Assembly (NCBI GenBank): GCA_029945375.1
Contig: CM057058.1
Span: forward strand, 2,108,001 to 2,172,000
DNA length: 64,000 nt
Reading direction: 5' to 3'
Source of the DNA: Agaricus subrufescens
Lineage: Eukaryota > Basidiomycota > Agaricomycetes > Agaricales > Agaricaceae
Shown piece after piece: positions 1 through 12,503 of this stretch. A program made the translations under genes and the position numbers. Under the pieces are notes generated by a model. The model saw only the letters and a program-made list of their open reading frames with translations. It was not told where the DNA came from and ran no database searches. Every line of letters starts with the position of its first letter. Positions within the stretch are counted from its first letter, which is position 1.

Positions 1-1138
1 TCGCCATCCTTGAGATAAACGGGCGGTTTTTTGACGAAACCAACGCCTTTGGGTGTACCGGTGAGAATGATAGAACCGGGTTCCAGAGTCGTGCCTTGAG
101 AGAGGAATGAAACGGTCTGGCGAACGTTGAAGATTTGTTCCCTAAATTATACCTTGAGTAACGGTAGCGGTTAGTATGAGACAAAAAACATACGCAGTAG
201 TACCGTCCTGGACAACTTTCCCGTTGAGTGTTAATTTAAGCCGTAAGTCTTGCGGATCGGGGATTAGTTTGCTGGAGACAAGACAAGGGCCAAGGGGATT
301 AGTGTTGTCTTGGGGGAACCGTTTAATTTTCACATTGGAATTTTCGAAAGCGGCGGGTCAACATACCAAAACCTTTAGAAAAGCTCCATTGCGAAACGGC
401 CATTTGGTGTTTGCGGAAGGATACATCGTTGGCCCCAGTATACCCGAGAACATAATCTAGAGCATCTGCCTCGGAAACGTCCTTGGCTGGCTTGCCGATG
501 ACGATGACGAGTTCAACCTCATAATCTGGTAGATGTTCCTTGGGCGGTTGTGCAACTTTGGGAATTGTAACAGTAGCCAAGGGCCCAATAAGAGAGGCGA
601 GAGGCTTGTAGAACAGAATAGGGAATCTAGAAAGCGAATAAGGGGCGGCGATAGCCCCATTTAGCAAGACAGACATACGATGGTTTCGCCAGATTGGCTT
701 CGGCCTGCGAAACGCAACCTCGTTAGTCAACGTCGTTAAGAATGATTGGAATAAATATACAGAGTGGTCTGAGTAGTTCAGTCCCAAGCAACGAACAATC
801 TTGATTTCCTCGTTCGAAAGAGGGGCAAGCAGAGATTGGACTGTCAGCGTTTGTTTGGTGACTTGAGCGCTAGGATCCAACGCTGAGCCAACAATCTCGT
901 AGGCTTTGATTATTTGTCCTTTGGCAGCGGCGTAGCCAACTGAAATCAAGATTTAATTACTTGGCGAATTTGAATTTGTTCATGCATGCTGACCGTCAAG
1001 GTTCGGGTCGACAGGTTGGCCGATGTGCACGCGTTTTGTTTCGGCAGCAACAAAACGGATAAGCCTTGTCCATTGCTGGAAGGGGTTCTAATTAAGTTGG
1101 GTCTGAATATATAGACTAAAAAAACAGACTGGAGCCAT
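1..1138 (-). CDS. FAH-domain hydrolase (partial, C-terminus outside window)
   Basis: Fumarylacetoacetate-hydrolase-fold protein of the FAHD2-like group; members cleave or decarboxylate C-C bonds in acylpyruvates or oxaloacetate using a divalent metal. Exons: complement(<1..142, 194..308, 367..626, 679..704, 761..939, 994..1075, 1130..1138). Phases agree throughout and give 271 residues before the edge. Family signatures seen: CLGLNYSDH, YEVELVIVIGK with the acidic metal ligands, GYTGANDVSFR, and LTGTPKGVGF near the edge. The first exon is only three codons (Met-Ala-Pro) with a GTCTGT donor, so the start is the least certain part. It is divergent to the Cdc14-like gene with 273 bp between starts. 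The exact substrate cannot be read from sequence. Confidence 0.88.
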
Positions 1139-1411
1139 GATTGGAAGACACTGTTTGGAGGGTAGTGGATAAGAGAGACTAGCTGTGAACTGCGAGAACT
1201 CTCATCCCTTTTGTCCGCTTTCTCCCATTGCCTTTGGGGTTCCGATTCTGGGGGTGCTAGAGGCACGTGGCGGCCTAAGAAATGCACGTGATGGGAAACT
1301 GGGTTCGCGACGTGATTGAGATCGTCTCGACCGGGTTCCACTTCCCAACTTCCCACCTTCCCTTTTTCCTATCACAAGTTCAACTTAATAAGCGCCGGTT
1401 TACAATTCAGG

Positions 1412-3033
1412 ATGGACAATGGCTTGGAGGAGTTAAGAAGCTGTATACAGGATGCTTTGGACGAAGTAAGCCCGGGATCCCGTCTGTGGCGTGTTGTCTC
1501 TGATGTCCTCGTCAATAATGGTAGCTTTCATCCCCTAGGGCTTCCTCGGAGGCCAGAACGAAGGCCCTTGATCGGCTGGAAAAGCAGGTTGCCACCTCCT
1601 GTCTTGCGACCGACAAATGCCAAGAACATGAGGGAAGCTGGGGTTCCTTCTTGGCTCTGCAATACACATTTGAGTGTAATGGTACGTGAGACTCGGGATC
1701 ATGGAGCATGTACTCAACTTTTTTTAGTGCCCTCGAGATTAATATCATGGATATGTTCCGCTACTCCCAAATTGGAGCAAGTGGCAGGTACAAACACATC
1801 AGAAGGTACTAATGTCACGCTGCGACAGCCCGAAGTGAATCTTATTGTAATGTTTTGTAGAGCGCACGTTGACCTCTCAGCTTGCCAGAGCACTTTCTCT
1901 CATTCAAGGAATAACCTTGAGTCATGAATCCAGTAAAACATATCTCAGTCGGAAATATTGTCTGGAGGTGGATTTCTTCCTTCCTTTCTCGCCAGTCTTT
2001 CTCGCTGACGCTTTAAAGATCTTGCTAGACCTTTTACTTACGTCAAGGCACCTGACGTCTTCGAAGAAAGACGAGCAGTCAGCTTCGATTCCCAATAAAC
2101 AACCGACGGAGCTTCCCCTTACTTCATCTGTGCTCGACACGTTGCTGTGCATCCTCGTTGACTCTCCATCGGCATTGCGGACTTTCGAAAGTGCCAACGG
2201 TGTTCAATCAGTCGTCAAAATACTCAAGCGTGCTAATACGCTTCGCGTGGTCCGGTAAGTGGCGCATTGAATTTCTCTAAGATTCTCAAATCTAATATAC
2301 GACGCTCAGTATGAAATGCTTGGAATTTCTGTACTTTTATCTTCTGGATGAGACTGATGTTATTGGATTACTCTCGGAACAACGAAGACCTTCACAGCTG
2401 CCCACCGTTTCGAACACGCGTTCATATCCAGGGACACCCTCACTACGAATACCTCTTGCCAAACCTACGCTCAACTCGACACCACGCCGTCCACATGTTC
2501 GGCAAGGTTCCAAATCGTCTGGGATGTCATCATCCTCATCCTCCTCATCCTCTTCGCGGTCGAACAGCAGTGGTTCAACACAGTCAATGACGTCTGTTTC
2601 TTCTGTATCCACACCAGCGTCTTCCAAGGCCTCTCCAATGGAAAAAGCGATAAAATCATCGCAACCGAGTTTCAAGGCGTCATTCCAGACACCTTCGTCT
2701 TACAAATTTCCTGCATATCAACCAGAACAAAAGATGACGATATTCGAGAGGGAAGTGGACTATGAGCCCCTTAGCCCTACGAAGTCGCAATTTAGCACAC
2801 CGATTTCTCGGCCTCGCTCTCGAACGCACAGCCAACTTTATACTCCTAGCCGACGCTCTACCCAATCTACTGAGCTTTCAATCAATTTTCAGGAGAGTGG
2901 GTCACTGGATGGTGTACTACACGAGAGGAGAAAGACTAGTGCAGAAAAGAAGCAGTTTTTGGGCACGATGTTGGGTAATATAGATGCATTGGTCGAGGGC
3001 GTGGAGAAGGCTGGGATCTGGGGTTTGGGTTGA
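1412..3033 (+). CDS. cdc14: Cdc14-like septation initiation network protein
   Basis: Resembles the fission-yeast SIN scaffold Cdc14 (partner of the Sid1 kinase, spindle pole body; not the phosphatase of the same name). Exons: 1412..1465, 1552..1681, 1728..1805, 1861..2254, 2310..3033, about 459 aa. The conserved core spans exons 3 to 5 (SRLISWICSATPKLEQV, CILVDSPSALRTFE, then MKCLEFLYFYLLDE across the last intron). A Ser-rich low-complexity region follows, and the C-terminus has the family-like LGTMLGNIDALVEG. Exon 4 may hide a further 51-nt in-frame intron at 1968..2018; removing it improves the match to the family (KYCLE-ILLDLLL). The acceptor of exon 2 is also uncertain. Confidence 0.85.
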
Positions 3034-3191
3034 ATATATGGTGTCCAGGACTTTTTAAGAGTTTGATACCCCATCATTTTGTGTTGTTCTGGCGTCGTCG
3101 CATTTGTTATCCTTTGCTTTGTATGTTCAGCATTAATCAAATAGGGAGCATTGTGAAGTATTAATAGTAATTCGGTACAATGGTCATATTA

Positions 3192-3787
3192 TCATTTTGA
3201 AGACATTTTGCCGATATCGTCTATTGGAGGTGCACCCCAGACCAAAGTTTTGCTCTTTGGATCCAGCAGGTTGGGAAATCTTGAATCAAGATACTGCAGT
3301 ACGCCTTTGGGTGAAGACACGGATGAGGCTGGTGCCACTGCGCCTCCATCTTCCCGTTGTTGGCTATTTCTGGTTGCAGCATCAAATGCGCTTTGCATGA
3401 TTTTTTGTTCTTCATCCTTGCTCAGTGTCGCCGGATGCGTATCGGGCGTTGTGGCAGAAGTGGACGAAGAGCTGGCAGCAGGAAGCGTGGCGGTACCTGA
3501 GGGGGTACCAGTGCGGGCGAGGGCCTTGGCTTCCTCGTCGATGTCGTCAAACACGTCTTGCTTGACAGCGCTTATGGAGTAGGAATAGACTCCGAACGCA
3601 AAGAGACCCAAGCCGATGCCGGTTAGGGCATTGCGCATTCGGAACGGCTCTCGAGCGCGTAACAGGCCCGGTGACATGAGCTATGAATACGGATCAGAGG
3701 GGGGCTGAGAGGGGAGAGGAATATGCGTACGCCACTTTTACGTCTGTATGTCTGTTGACTTTGTCTTCGGTCGAGGTGTTGCGACAT
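3192..3787 (-). CDS. coa3: Cytochrome c oxidase assembly factor 3
   Basis: COA3 (Cox25/CCDC56) is a small inner mitochondrial membrane protein that couples Cox1 translation to complex IV assembly. Exons: complement(3192..3680, 3731..3787), 181 aa, longer than yeast Coa3 because of an Ala/Ser/Thr-rich C-terminal half. Exon 1 supplies the basic N-terminus starting MSQHLDRRQ. Exon 2 carries the family core, RMRNALTGIGLGLFAFGVYS as the single membrane span, followed by the charged SAVKQDVFDDIDEEAK. The gene is convergent with the Cdc14-like gene (158 bp between stops). The identification rests on the core motif around the membrane span. Confidence 0.85.
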
Positions 3788-4341
3788 TGGAGAGAGTGAA
3801 CAAAGCGGCTGATGTCGATCACTGGGAAGCAAACAATTATTGATCTCAACATAATTCCGGGCTGCCGGGCTCCATGAGGAAAACAATAGTATATACATAT
3901 TCAGTCATCTATGGCCTAGGCTACCATGGTCCGACCGACCTCTCCTGAGTCCGGAGAGCAGAGTTACACTCCCAGCGTTTGAGCAGCTGGACCCCGAATC
4001 GTAGTTCACACGTGCTCGAGTCATTGTTTCGGCGATGCAACATCCGATTTGTGGCTCGGTTGTCGACATACGATTCTAGTCGTCTGATAATTTGTATTTT
4101 ATTTTACGTGGCAGCACTGCCCATGCCAGGTCCGCAGCGTGCCATAAAGTGTTAGAGCCATGGGAGAATTGGGCGCGCTAGGGGCAGGGGGGCGGATGAT
4201 GTGACGGGCGTGACGGAGGGCGTGTTGCGCGGATTGACTGCTGCTGTCACCTTTGCGGGGCTGAGTAATGGCTCATTTTTACGCTGCAAGGTCGGTTCTC
4301 CTTTCTTCCTGCCCGTAACCCGGACTTTGTGTTGATCGTCC
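3788..4341. other. Intergenic region, divergent promoter
   Basis: 554 bp between the divergent starts of COA3 and the four-TM gene. Open frames here are antisense shadows with no family signal. No TATA box or repeat is evident. It presumably holds both promoters. Confidence 0.5.
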
Positions 4342-5389
4342 ATGTCTCGTCGCCGTCGCTCGACCTGCAGATCTGCGTCCCTCTGCATCACTCTCTTTGG
4401 GGCTCTCACAAATTCGGCTCTTACTCTCCATGTTCTCTCGGCATGGCAGCAACTCAAATGGGGCGACGTTGAGAGTGAGTGGGCTGGTGATAGTTGGCCC
4501 CAGGTCGTCGACGGTGTCAAGGTTATGTGGGCACTGCTCTCTTTGTATTTCATTTCCGCCGCCTCTGTGTGTGCCATCGGCTTCGTAGGAAGTATAAGGG
4601 TGCGTCATTGTTCTTGATATCAACTCCTATCTTGTTCACCTTTTCCTTGATTGTAGAGCAAGGCATCGTTCGTACGGTTCTACCGCGACTACTCAATCGC
4701 AGACTTCTCGTTTTGCGCACTAGTTGCACTCGGGGCCACTTATGCCGCCTTCATTCCATCGGCCCGCGCCGGCATATGTGAGGAATTCTCTCACCACCCT
4801 CAGCTCAGGAATTCTCTCACCACCCTCAGCTCATGCGGGATATGCACGAGTTGGGTCTCAACTCTGAGAATTGCGAACATTGGCTTGAAAGAGCCATCGT
4901 GGCTTGGGTTGGCATCATGTTCATTCTTCTCGTCATTCGTGTACGTGATGTTTTTCCTCATTGATCATTCTCATCTCATTTCTCGGATAGCTGCACTTCC
5001 TTCTGGCGGTTTCCAGTTTCTACTCGCAACTCAATCGGCAGCACACCCGCTCTCTCAGTTGCAGTGCCCCTTCAACTCATCTCGCTCATTCTCACGGCAG
5101 TTCGGCTGCACCACAGCAGCGCATCCTTCTCGCTCCTTTGACTGCATCTATGGACCCTGATGTTGAGATGGTATATACCCCGGTTCCTCGCAGCTCCCTT
5201 CCTCGTGATGTGGCTACCGCTGCCAAGGAGGTTATTGTGTCGCCATCAAGCTACGAACATCGCCATCGCCATCAACGGCACCGTTCACGAGACACGAGCA
5301 AACCCGATACAGGCAAAATTCGCCTGCCTATCAGACCGGACGAAGGATTGCTGCCATCATACCCTAGCGGCGAGAGTGGCAAGGCATAG
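4342..5389 (+). pseudogene. Four-TM membrane protein gene, frame broken by a 26-bp duplication
   Basis: Uncharacterised tetraspan-like protein. Exons: 4342..4599, 4657..4940, 4991..5389. Four hydrophobic segments are visible: near residue 11 (SLCITLFGALTNSALTL), about 62-84 (MWALLSLYFISAASVCAIG), about 102-122 (FSFCALVALGATYAAF), and after the duplication (AWVGIMFILLVIRL). The tail is hydrophilic and His/Arg-rich. A perfect 26-bp tandem duplication at 4781..4832 in exon 2 shifts the frame. With one copy the gene would encode about 304 aa in a continuous frame with correct splice phases. With both copies the TM4 and tail frame is lost. I found no intron that removes one copy and restores frame. 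It could be a recent pseudogene, a polymorphic allele or an assembly artefact. Confidence 0.6.
4781..4832 (+). repeat. Perfect 26-bp tandem duplication inside an exon
   Basis: Two identical adjacent copies (4781..4806 and 4807..4832), each beginning AGGAATTCTCTCACCACC. Because 26 is not a multiple of three, the duplication shifts the host frame. The absence of any mismatch indicates a very recent event or an error. Confidence 0.95.
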
Positions 5390-5557
5390 GGGTTCACCAC
5401 TCGTTTATAGTGTTGATTTGTGATTTGTATTTTTTTTGCTGCTCATCAGTGTAACGTATATATATTCACTTTGTGGAAAATGCGGTGAGAAAACATTGAT
5501 GACATAAGATATTGCACTCGTTGAGCTCCCATCATTCTCTTCCGTCGACTTGTGGCC

Positions 5558-8500
5558 ATGCGCTATCGCCCGGGCTGCCTGCCCCCGCCCCTGCTTTCTC
5601 TTCTCTTCGCCCTCCTCCCCCGTCTCGTCGCTGCAGATCCTGCTACGCTTGCTTTCAGAGACTGCTTCGACAATGCTGCGTCTACTGCGCAGAAGCTGAA
5701 TGTATCGACTGTGTATGCCCAGGTTCTGGAGGACCATGATTCGGGACAGTACCTCGATCTCACCGTCCTTGGCTCGAGTCCACAGCAGATATTTGGCATG
5801 ACGAACACCAGTGGCAGTCTCTGTCCGTCCCTCTCCCTCTTCTCTGTCGCGCGGGGTGGGTTAACCGGCTGACATATTTTCTTCGCATAGCCACACTTTT
5901 CACAACGACTTCGGTCCTCACGCTAAACGCATTCACAAATAGCTCGTATCTCTGCGATTCCCTCCGGCCCCCTTCGCCGCTTCCGCAGGTCAACGACGTA
6001 ACCCATAACTATTGTCCTGTCGCCGCTGGTCCTTTCGCTCTGTCGACTAATGTTTCGTGGGGATCTAATCGTGCATTGACAACACTTGTCACACGGCTCC
6101 GCGCCGTGGATCCTTTTGGTCAGGAGCTCGTATGTATTGATGTTTCCACGACTCCACTCGAGCCATCAGCAAATGAGGGTCCGTATGGCGATGCACGGGT
6201 CATCCTATGGGCTACCGTGGCATTGGCTGCAGCTTATTGGTTAGTTGTTGGCGTGGCTAGGGTTGTGTCTGCCTGGGGCCGGGGTTTGAACCGCAGTGCA
6301 CACGGTGTTTGGGGCAAGCTGCAGAGCGGTGGATTCATTTTGGCCAGTGCCATTAGTGGGGAGAGGTTGGCTACGTCCCCCGCGTTGATGCGATACTGTA
6401 AATCTTTTTTCTTTCTGTTCGTACAGTCTGGCTGACGTTCGGCTCGGGGTGTAGGTACACCGTCGCTGAGGGATATCATATTTCATACGCAATGGTGTGC
6501 GACCCTTGCCATGATCGCTGTTCAGTGGCCTCCGTTCATTTGTGAGTTTAAGGGGTATCTCATTGCTTCTTTGATTGATCCGTCCGTAGACCCTCTTCTT
6601 ACCCAAACGGCTTGGTCCACGCTTACCTTTAGTGCGTATATGTGCCACTCCTGCTCCACTTTTCTAGCCACTAAGACTGAATATCTTAGATGTCACTCTC
6701 ATCTCACCTTCAACACCTCATCGTTGGAATCCACTTTCGACACTTCCATACTCACCGTCTGAAGATTTTTCCGAACAATTCGCGGATTCCTCATCACCGC
6801 TTTTTATAGATCCGAATGTGCCCAATGTTCTCTTCACCCTTCCGCAAAACGCGTCCAATGGTATTCAATCATTCGCTTATGCGGTTGGAATACGACCAGA
6901 AGATTTGTTTCCCAATTGCCTCATACTTTTCCTCGGCATCGTTGCCGCCACCATAGTGATATCTACCCTTTTATGGGCGCTTGACTATTTCATGGTAGCA
7001 GTCGTGTTCAAGTCCGCGTCACGTAACGGTTACAGCACCAATCTCTCGCGATCCCGAAGCCCTGCCTTCAATGCGAGTATCTCCACGAGAAGTGCCCTGA
7101 ACAAGGACGTATATGACCCGACGGCATCACCCATAGTACCTGAGGAAAGCAAAAGCCTGACAGGGCATAGCACGGGCGGAAATAGCATTTTTGGTGTCGG
7201 GACCCGTGCGGTTGCATCACACAGATCCTGGTGGCGCTTACGGACGGACATCGGCTCGTTCCATGGAAGCGTTCTTCACGGAAATTTGGTCCGTATTCTC
7301 GTGCTGTTCCACCTTCCCATCACGACCTTTTCGGCATACCAAATGGTGCAGCATGGTTCAGGGGTCAGCCATACTAGTGTCGCTTTGGCAGCTTTGTCCT
7401 TTGCCGTAATTTCCGTCCTTATTCCCCTTCATTTAGTTGTGAAGGTGACGTTTACAACAACCAACAAACTCTATGATGAAACACGGACTTTGTTATCTCT
7501 TGGGCCTCTGTATAACCACTACAGGCACGGTTCCCAGATGTTTGCAACGTTACTATTTGCGACAAATCTTGTGTTTGGAGTCACGATCGGTGCTGGGCAG
7601 AAGAGTGGGATGGCTCAGGCTATCATTATTCTTGTTGTAGAGGTGGCATCCGCTTTGGGAACTAGTATTTGGTTGCCTTGGGGCAGCGGTGCAAGCATGG
7701 GTCTTATTAGTTTCCTGTTTTGTGTGGCTAGGATCGTTATCGCTGTCCTCTTGGTTATCCTGACGCCGACGGTGGGTTTCTTATGTTTCGACTGTCTGAG
7801 TTTATGCTTAGCTCAATCGTTCTTTTTTCCAGATATCCATTGGCCCAGGGCCTGGTGGTTGGGTTGCTTATGGCATTCTTATCATTCTTGCGCTTGTTTA
7901 TCTCGCTCTTCTTGCTATGCTTTTCTTCAAGTTGGTTGAAGCACTCTTCCGCATTGTTGGTGGTATGGGCTTTGATCGTAGTCGTCATGTATCCGATTCT
8001 GGGCTTCTTGGGGTACTTGGCCTTCTGGGTTGGTGTGGATTCCGATCTCGTTCTTCAAAGAAACGAAGAAGAAAGTCGAGGAAAACCCCTCGTCACACAC
8101 CTGCCCAATCGGAAATCAGCCCATATGCCTCACCCAATCCGCTTCTCGTTTCAGCGCATCCATATTTGCCATCTGATGGCAGGAAGGCTTCGACTACGCC
8201 CTCGGGACCGCCACCTAGCGTGTTGCGACCGGAACATGCACTTCCCAAGCCATATCGGGAGGATGATGACGATGAGGGGTACATTATGGGTGCTTGGCAA
8301 CCGTATGCACAGAAGCCTGGTTATACTCAAGTCGTAGAACCCTCTCCTGTGCTGCCTCAACCCAAAAGTGGTTTTGCGAGAATAGGGGGTGGGCGTTCAC
8401 ATATTGATACTCCGTATGCCATCATAAATGGATCTACCAGTGCTTTTGCTGCCAGGAATGGATCTACCCAAGCCATTGCAAGTTCATCAATCGGAAACGG

Positions 8501-9194
8501 ATCGACGCATACGTTCCCTTCGGTCCAGCAACAGGGTGGAGATGGGTCGTTTTATCGGGGACATGCGTTTGCTGGTAATGCGAGTGCGAGTGCGCTTTAT
8601 GATGATGAAGATCCACCGCCATCTTTGACGTCTCTTACGAATGTGGCTAGGCAACCAGAGTATGGGCAATTGCCACCTGGGGCAATGCAACCGGCTCATG
8701 TGCGTACAAAGTCGCAGACGGCGATAATTGAAGATGCGAGTAAGGTGTATGGCCCCGCTACTACTCTCACGGGTGTTCCCATAGGAGTTGGTGTGCCTCC
8801 TAATAGCAATTCTGAAGGTGGTGTAGGTGTTCCCCGGCCGCACAATGCCATACCGCAATTTTCTATTACTGCGGCTGATGATGATGACGATGATGACGGT
8901 AGTACTATTGAAGAACAACCAAAAAAGAAGCCTTGGTACCGGATTGGTCGACGTCGGGTTGATAGTAATGATGGCCCCTCACCTGCCGTGGATTCTGAAA
9001 TGGGTGGTATACCTGCATCGAGTGGTATAGGCGGGTCAACGGGTGGCTCTAGTAGTGATACTGGTGGCAGTGCTCCTGCTCAGCCAACTAGGTCGTTTGT
9101 CGTTATTCGAAGACCCCAACCGCAGAGCATGAGCCAATTGAACCAGAGTCGCAGTGCGAGTCAGCTTCAGAATGCAACTTACCCCCCTTCATAG
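5558..9194 (+). CDS. ML-domain TRP/Flc-like channel protein
   Basis: Large fungal TRP-like membrane protein of the Flc/Pkd2 type, linked in yeasts to calcium and FAD/ER-cell wall homeostasis. Exons: 5558..5822, 5891..6397, 6455..6541, 6590..6631, 6690..7771, 7833..9194, giving 1114 aa. The signal peptide (LLSLLFALLPRLVAA) precedes a luminal ML-like domain containing Cys residues and N-glycosylation sequons. A first membrane span (VILWATVALAAAYWLVVGVA) and a multi-span TRP region follow (LILFLGIVAATIVISTLLWA through AYGILIILALVYLALLAMLF). The roughly 400-residue cytosolic tail is disordered, with Ser/Gly repeats and an Asp run. The 48-nt intron 6542..6589 is a multiple of three and could be retained. 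The start follows the signal peptide. Confidence 0.88.
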
Positions 9195-9630
9195 TGATGA
9201 TAGTCAGAAAGATGTTGTTTTCCGCCAACTGGGTTGTGCCTTCACTGCACTGTCGTTTACGGGTTTTTGATTTTTTGATTTTTGGTTTTTTTTTCTGTGT
9301 TTTCATTTTGGGGACATACTTTCTTTGTATATGAACTTTGTAAGTATTTTGCATCGTCGGCTTGCCATTATTTTCTTTGTTTTTTACTTGCGTTACCGTT
9401 TTTTTTGCTATACTCTCCTTGCTGACATTGTCGAAACGTTGTACACTTTAATCATACATTTATCACACTATTTTTTTCTCCACATATCCGATTTAGAATG
9501 GAATGCATTAGATTAACATATGGACAGTATGTAGCTGAAAATCAAAAAAACCGATATTTATCTAGTTGAAGTGAAAGTCCAAGTTGGTAATCAAGATAAA
9601 AAGGTGTTGGTCCGAATGCAAACATTACAA
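9195..9630. other. Intergenic, T-rich 3' flanks
   Basis: 436 bp between convergent genes. It contains long T runs around 9265-9300 and 9370-9410 and no supported gene, consistent with 3' untranslated and polyadenylation sequence of both neighbours. Confidence 0.5.
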
Positions 9631-12299
9631 TCATCCTTTCGAAAATGAGGCGTCGTGATTTGTAGACCCTCCTCCAACCCAGAACACACGATAATCACCA
9701 ACACCTTTCCTCCACCACGCATAGACTCCTTCCTCGCGTTTCAACTGCGATAAAATCACGGACGTGGCTGTACTGTCATACGATGCAGTGGACATGTCAC
9801 TGGACGTCGAATTCGATCTTGTCATCTGAGTTGGGTCCATCCAGCGGCTGAGTCGATCCCAGTGTCCACCTAACGAAAGATATCCACAATCACCGATAAC
9901 ATCGTCTTCGGCACGTAAAACCTCCTCAACTTTTGCCTTGCCTTTGCCTTTTCCTCGACTAATGAAATTGAGTGACATTTCCTGTACTTCAACACCATCT
10001 TCACCGAAAGCGATTAATTGGAGGAATTGTTGACCGTTTTCTTCGCATAGACGTGGTATGATGTTGCGAGGGGGAGATTTCCAGGTGATAATCGCAAGCG
10101 AGGGGTAAGCTGCGTAATTGGTAGGAAGAGGAGACGGTAAAATGTGAGTCTTGCGTCCACGCGTGAGGAACAATACTTTTCTTGTGGTCTCCAGTTCATT
10201 TACGCTGTTACCGCTTTTTGGAACTGGGAGTTCACATTGAGCGAGGGGGATCCATTTAGGTTGGGAGGCATGTTCAAATGATAAACGGGTACGGATACGG
10301 TGGGAACCGATTCCTATTGTATCCCTCGCACTGAGGAAGCCACCGCCTTGATCTTGATTTAGAGCGGAAATATAACTGTCGTCGGGAAGCTCTACTTCTC
10401 CGACAGCGGAATCAGCTATTCGTATCCACCCGGCCTTCTTGTCAAAGATGACGAAGAGGCTGAGTTGAGTTCCGTAGTCGATAAATGTTGATCCTGAGGA
10501 ACGTAGGTTGTCGCAAGGTGAACGGACGGTGGCAGCACTATCGGACCGCTTGTGCTTGTGGTTAATATTACCAAGACCTGTCGCCTCCGACATACTTCGG
10601 GTAACTTCGTGCACGATTTGTTGAAAAAAGGTGACACTCCTAGGTTGCAAAGGGGTATAGAACTCCTGAATGAAAAAAAAAAAGACATGTGAGATGAGGT
10701 GAGAATTTGAGAAAGCCCTCGGATGAAATACAAACCTTGACGAATCTAAACAGCCTTTCCCCCTTTGGTACCTCATATAATAGTATGTTATTTTTAGATG
10801 CAACGGCCAGTAGTTGGCCGCCTCTGCCTATCCTATTCTCATCGGCCCAAATGGCGTATGACGTGACAACTGAGCCGGCTAATCGGGAATTAGCGGTTGC
10901 GAGAGGGACAAAGTCTGTCGCCCAACGAAGAGGGGCTTCATCGACGACATCCCAGCCTCCGCTTGCTAGATTTGATGAACTTGTCTTGCGACGCGAGGGA
11001 GACAGCCTTGCCGGAAATTCAGGCTCCTGCTGTAGTACATTGGGATGGGGTCCCAAAATTGGGGTGACGCCACCAGCAGGACTCAACATGTTTTGATACG
11101 AAATTGGACGTTGATTTTCGACAGGCGGAGGTGCATCAATCAAAGATTTTAGACCACGAGCAATACTGCTGTGTTGACGATGCTTCTTCACTGGAGAGGT
11201 TTGGACCTGCCAGTCAGGTGGACGCCTTAGATCCAGTGGGGGAGCGTCCTTGAAATACAAATGAGTGAATGCAAGTCAATAAGTAATTTGACGTACCTGG
11301 TGCGCGACGGTCCACTTGGCAAGTTTAGACAAACTCGAGAGATTGTACATTCTTAGTAAACGTGGCGAATCACCGTCCTTGGCACTCGGTGATCCCGACT
11401 CTGAACCGACGAGAAGAAGTACCACGCCCTGCGTTTCTCCGTCATGATTTTCTTCCTGTTCAAGAACAGTCATCTGAAATACTCTAAAAGCAAATGAACA
11501 TCACCGGAAAAAAAAATGCAAAGGGATAACATACCCTTCTCCTTCCCAGATGAGTCTCGTGTGAGCTTCATCAGGATTTTTTATGTCAATACCCCCCGCT
11601 TCTGACCATTCTCGAGGGAAAAAATCAAGTACTGAGAGGCCTTCATCGTGCCCAATGAGTAGTAAGCGTTCAGAGTGCAAAGGCAGAACACAACGTATTT
11701 GGGAAGTAGAATGAGGCAAAAAGCGGGATCCAAAATGACTGAGTCTCAAGTGGGAAGGTTCAATCCTCCTGCTGACGAAGGCTGATGGCTGGGGTGAGCT
11801 TGATGTGGGGGTGTGCTCCACATCGGGAGCATTATCATTTATGTTCAGATAACTGGTTTGGACTTCTAGGGTAGGCAGAGGACGAGGCGTTGGTGGTTCC
11901 TTGGTAATTACTGGGGTATAATTGACATTAGAGGATCTCCGCAGAGATGAGCTGGGTATTGTGGGTTTGGGATCAAGTTCCCAGCCCCGATCTCGCCTTC
12001 TCTGGAGCTCCTCCGGGGTTACATCGTTGTACCGTTCTGCAGCTCTGCACAGGAATCAGCTCCAATCCACACCTTTTATTTTTCATGAAATACGAACCTT
12101 TTTTCTATCCAGCCTCTCCATCTCCCAAACCTGTCGAAAACGACTGGAGCTATCAGCTTCAGGATTGCAACGATTAGAAGGGCAGGGCCTGCCTTGAATT
12201 TGGACCATTTTGCTGGGCCAGGTCGTCATATGTCGGAAGCTCGTTGCCCCCCGAAGGCCGCGCCTTGTCCTGCTCTACGTTATGCGGGGGACGGTCCAT
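9631..12299 (-). CDS. CNH (citron homology) beta-propeller protein
   Basis: Exons: complement(9631..10665, 10736..11248, 11297..11483, 11535..12044, 12098..12149, 12206..12299); 796 aa, all phases consistent. The N-terminal 150 or so residues are hydrophilic (PTYDDLAQQN, then FGRWRGWIEKR and a charged TPEELQRRRDRGWEL). The CNH-type propeller begins around IRCVLPLHSERLLLIG and HDEGLSVLDFF, and further blades include GGQLLAVASKNNILLYEV and TQLSLFVIFDKKAGW. CNH domains in Vps39/Vps3, Rom2 and GCK kinases bind small GTPases or effectors; no kinase or GEF domain is visible here, so the role is unknown. It lies 204 bp downstream of, and on the same strand as, the GCP5 gene. Confidence 0.75.
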
Positions 12300-12503
12300 T
12301 GCATGGAGTCTGGATACAAGGGTGGCCACACCGCCTTCGCAGTTACTATATTTACCTCTCATCAAGTCACGTGCATGCATTTATTGCACAGCCCCCGGGG
12401 CCCGTTTGCAGCTTTGCATGGCATAATTAGGCCGTTGGCAGTATATCATTCATTCGGGACGCGACAGATCATGAGCGTAGTATATCTTTTGATGAAAATC
12501 CTA

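Noticed and set aside
4152..4623. Minus-strand open frames of 114-141 codons
   Set aside because: Antisense to the four-TM gene's first exon and promoter; no domain and no splice support.
12170..12206. GC donor for the first intron of the CNH gene
   Set aside because: A GT donor at 12205 with the acceptor before 12149 gives a consistent phase and a better protein (APVVFDRFGRWRGW), so no GC-AG intron is needed.
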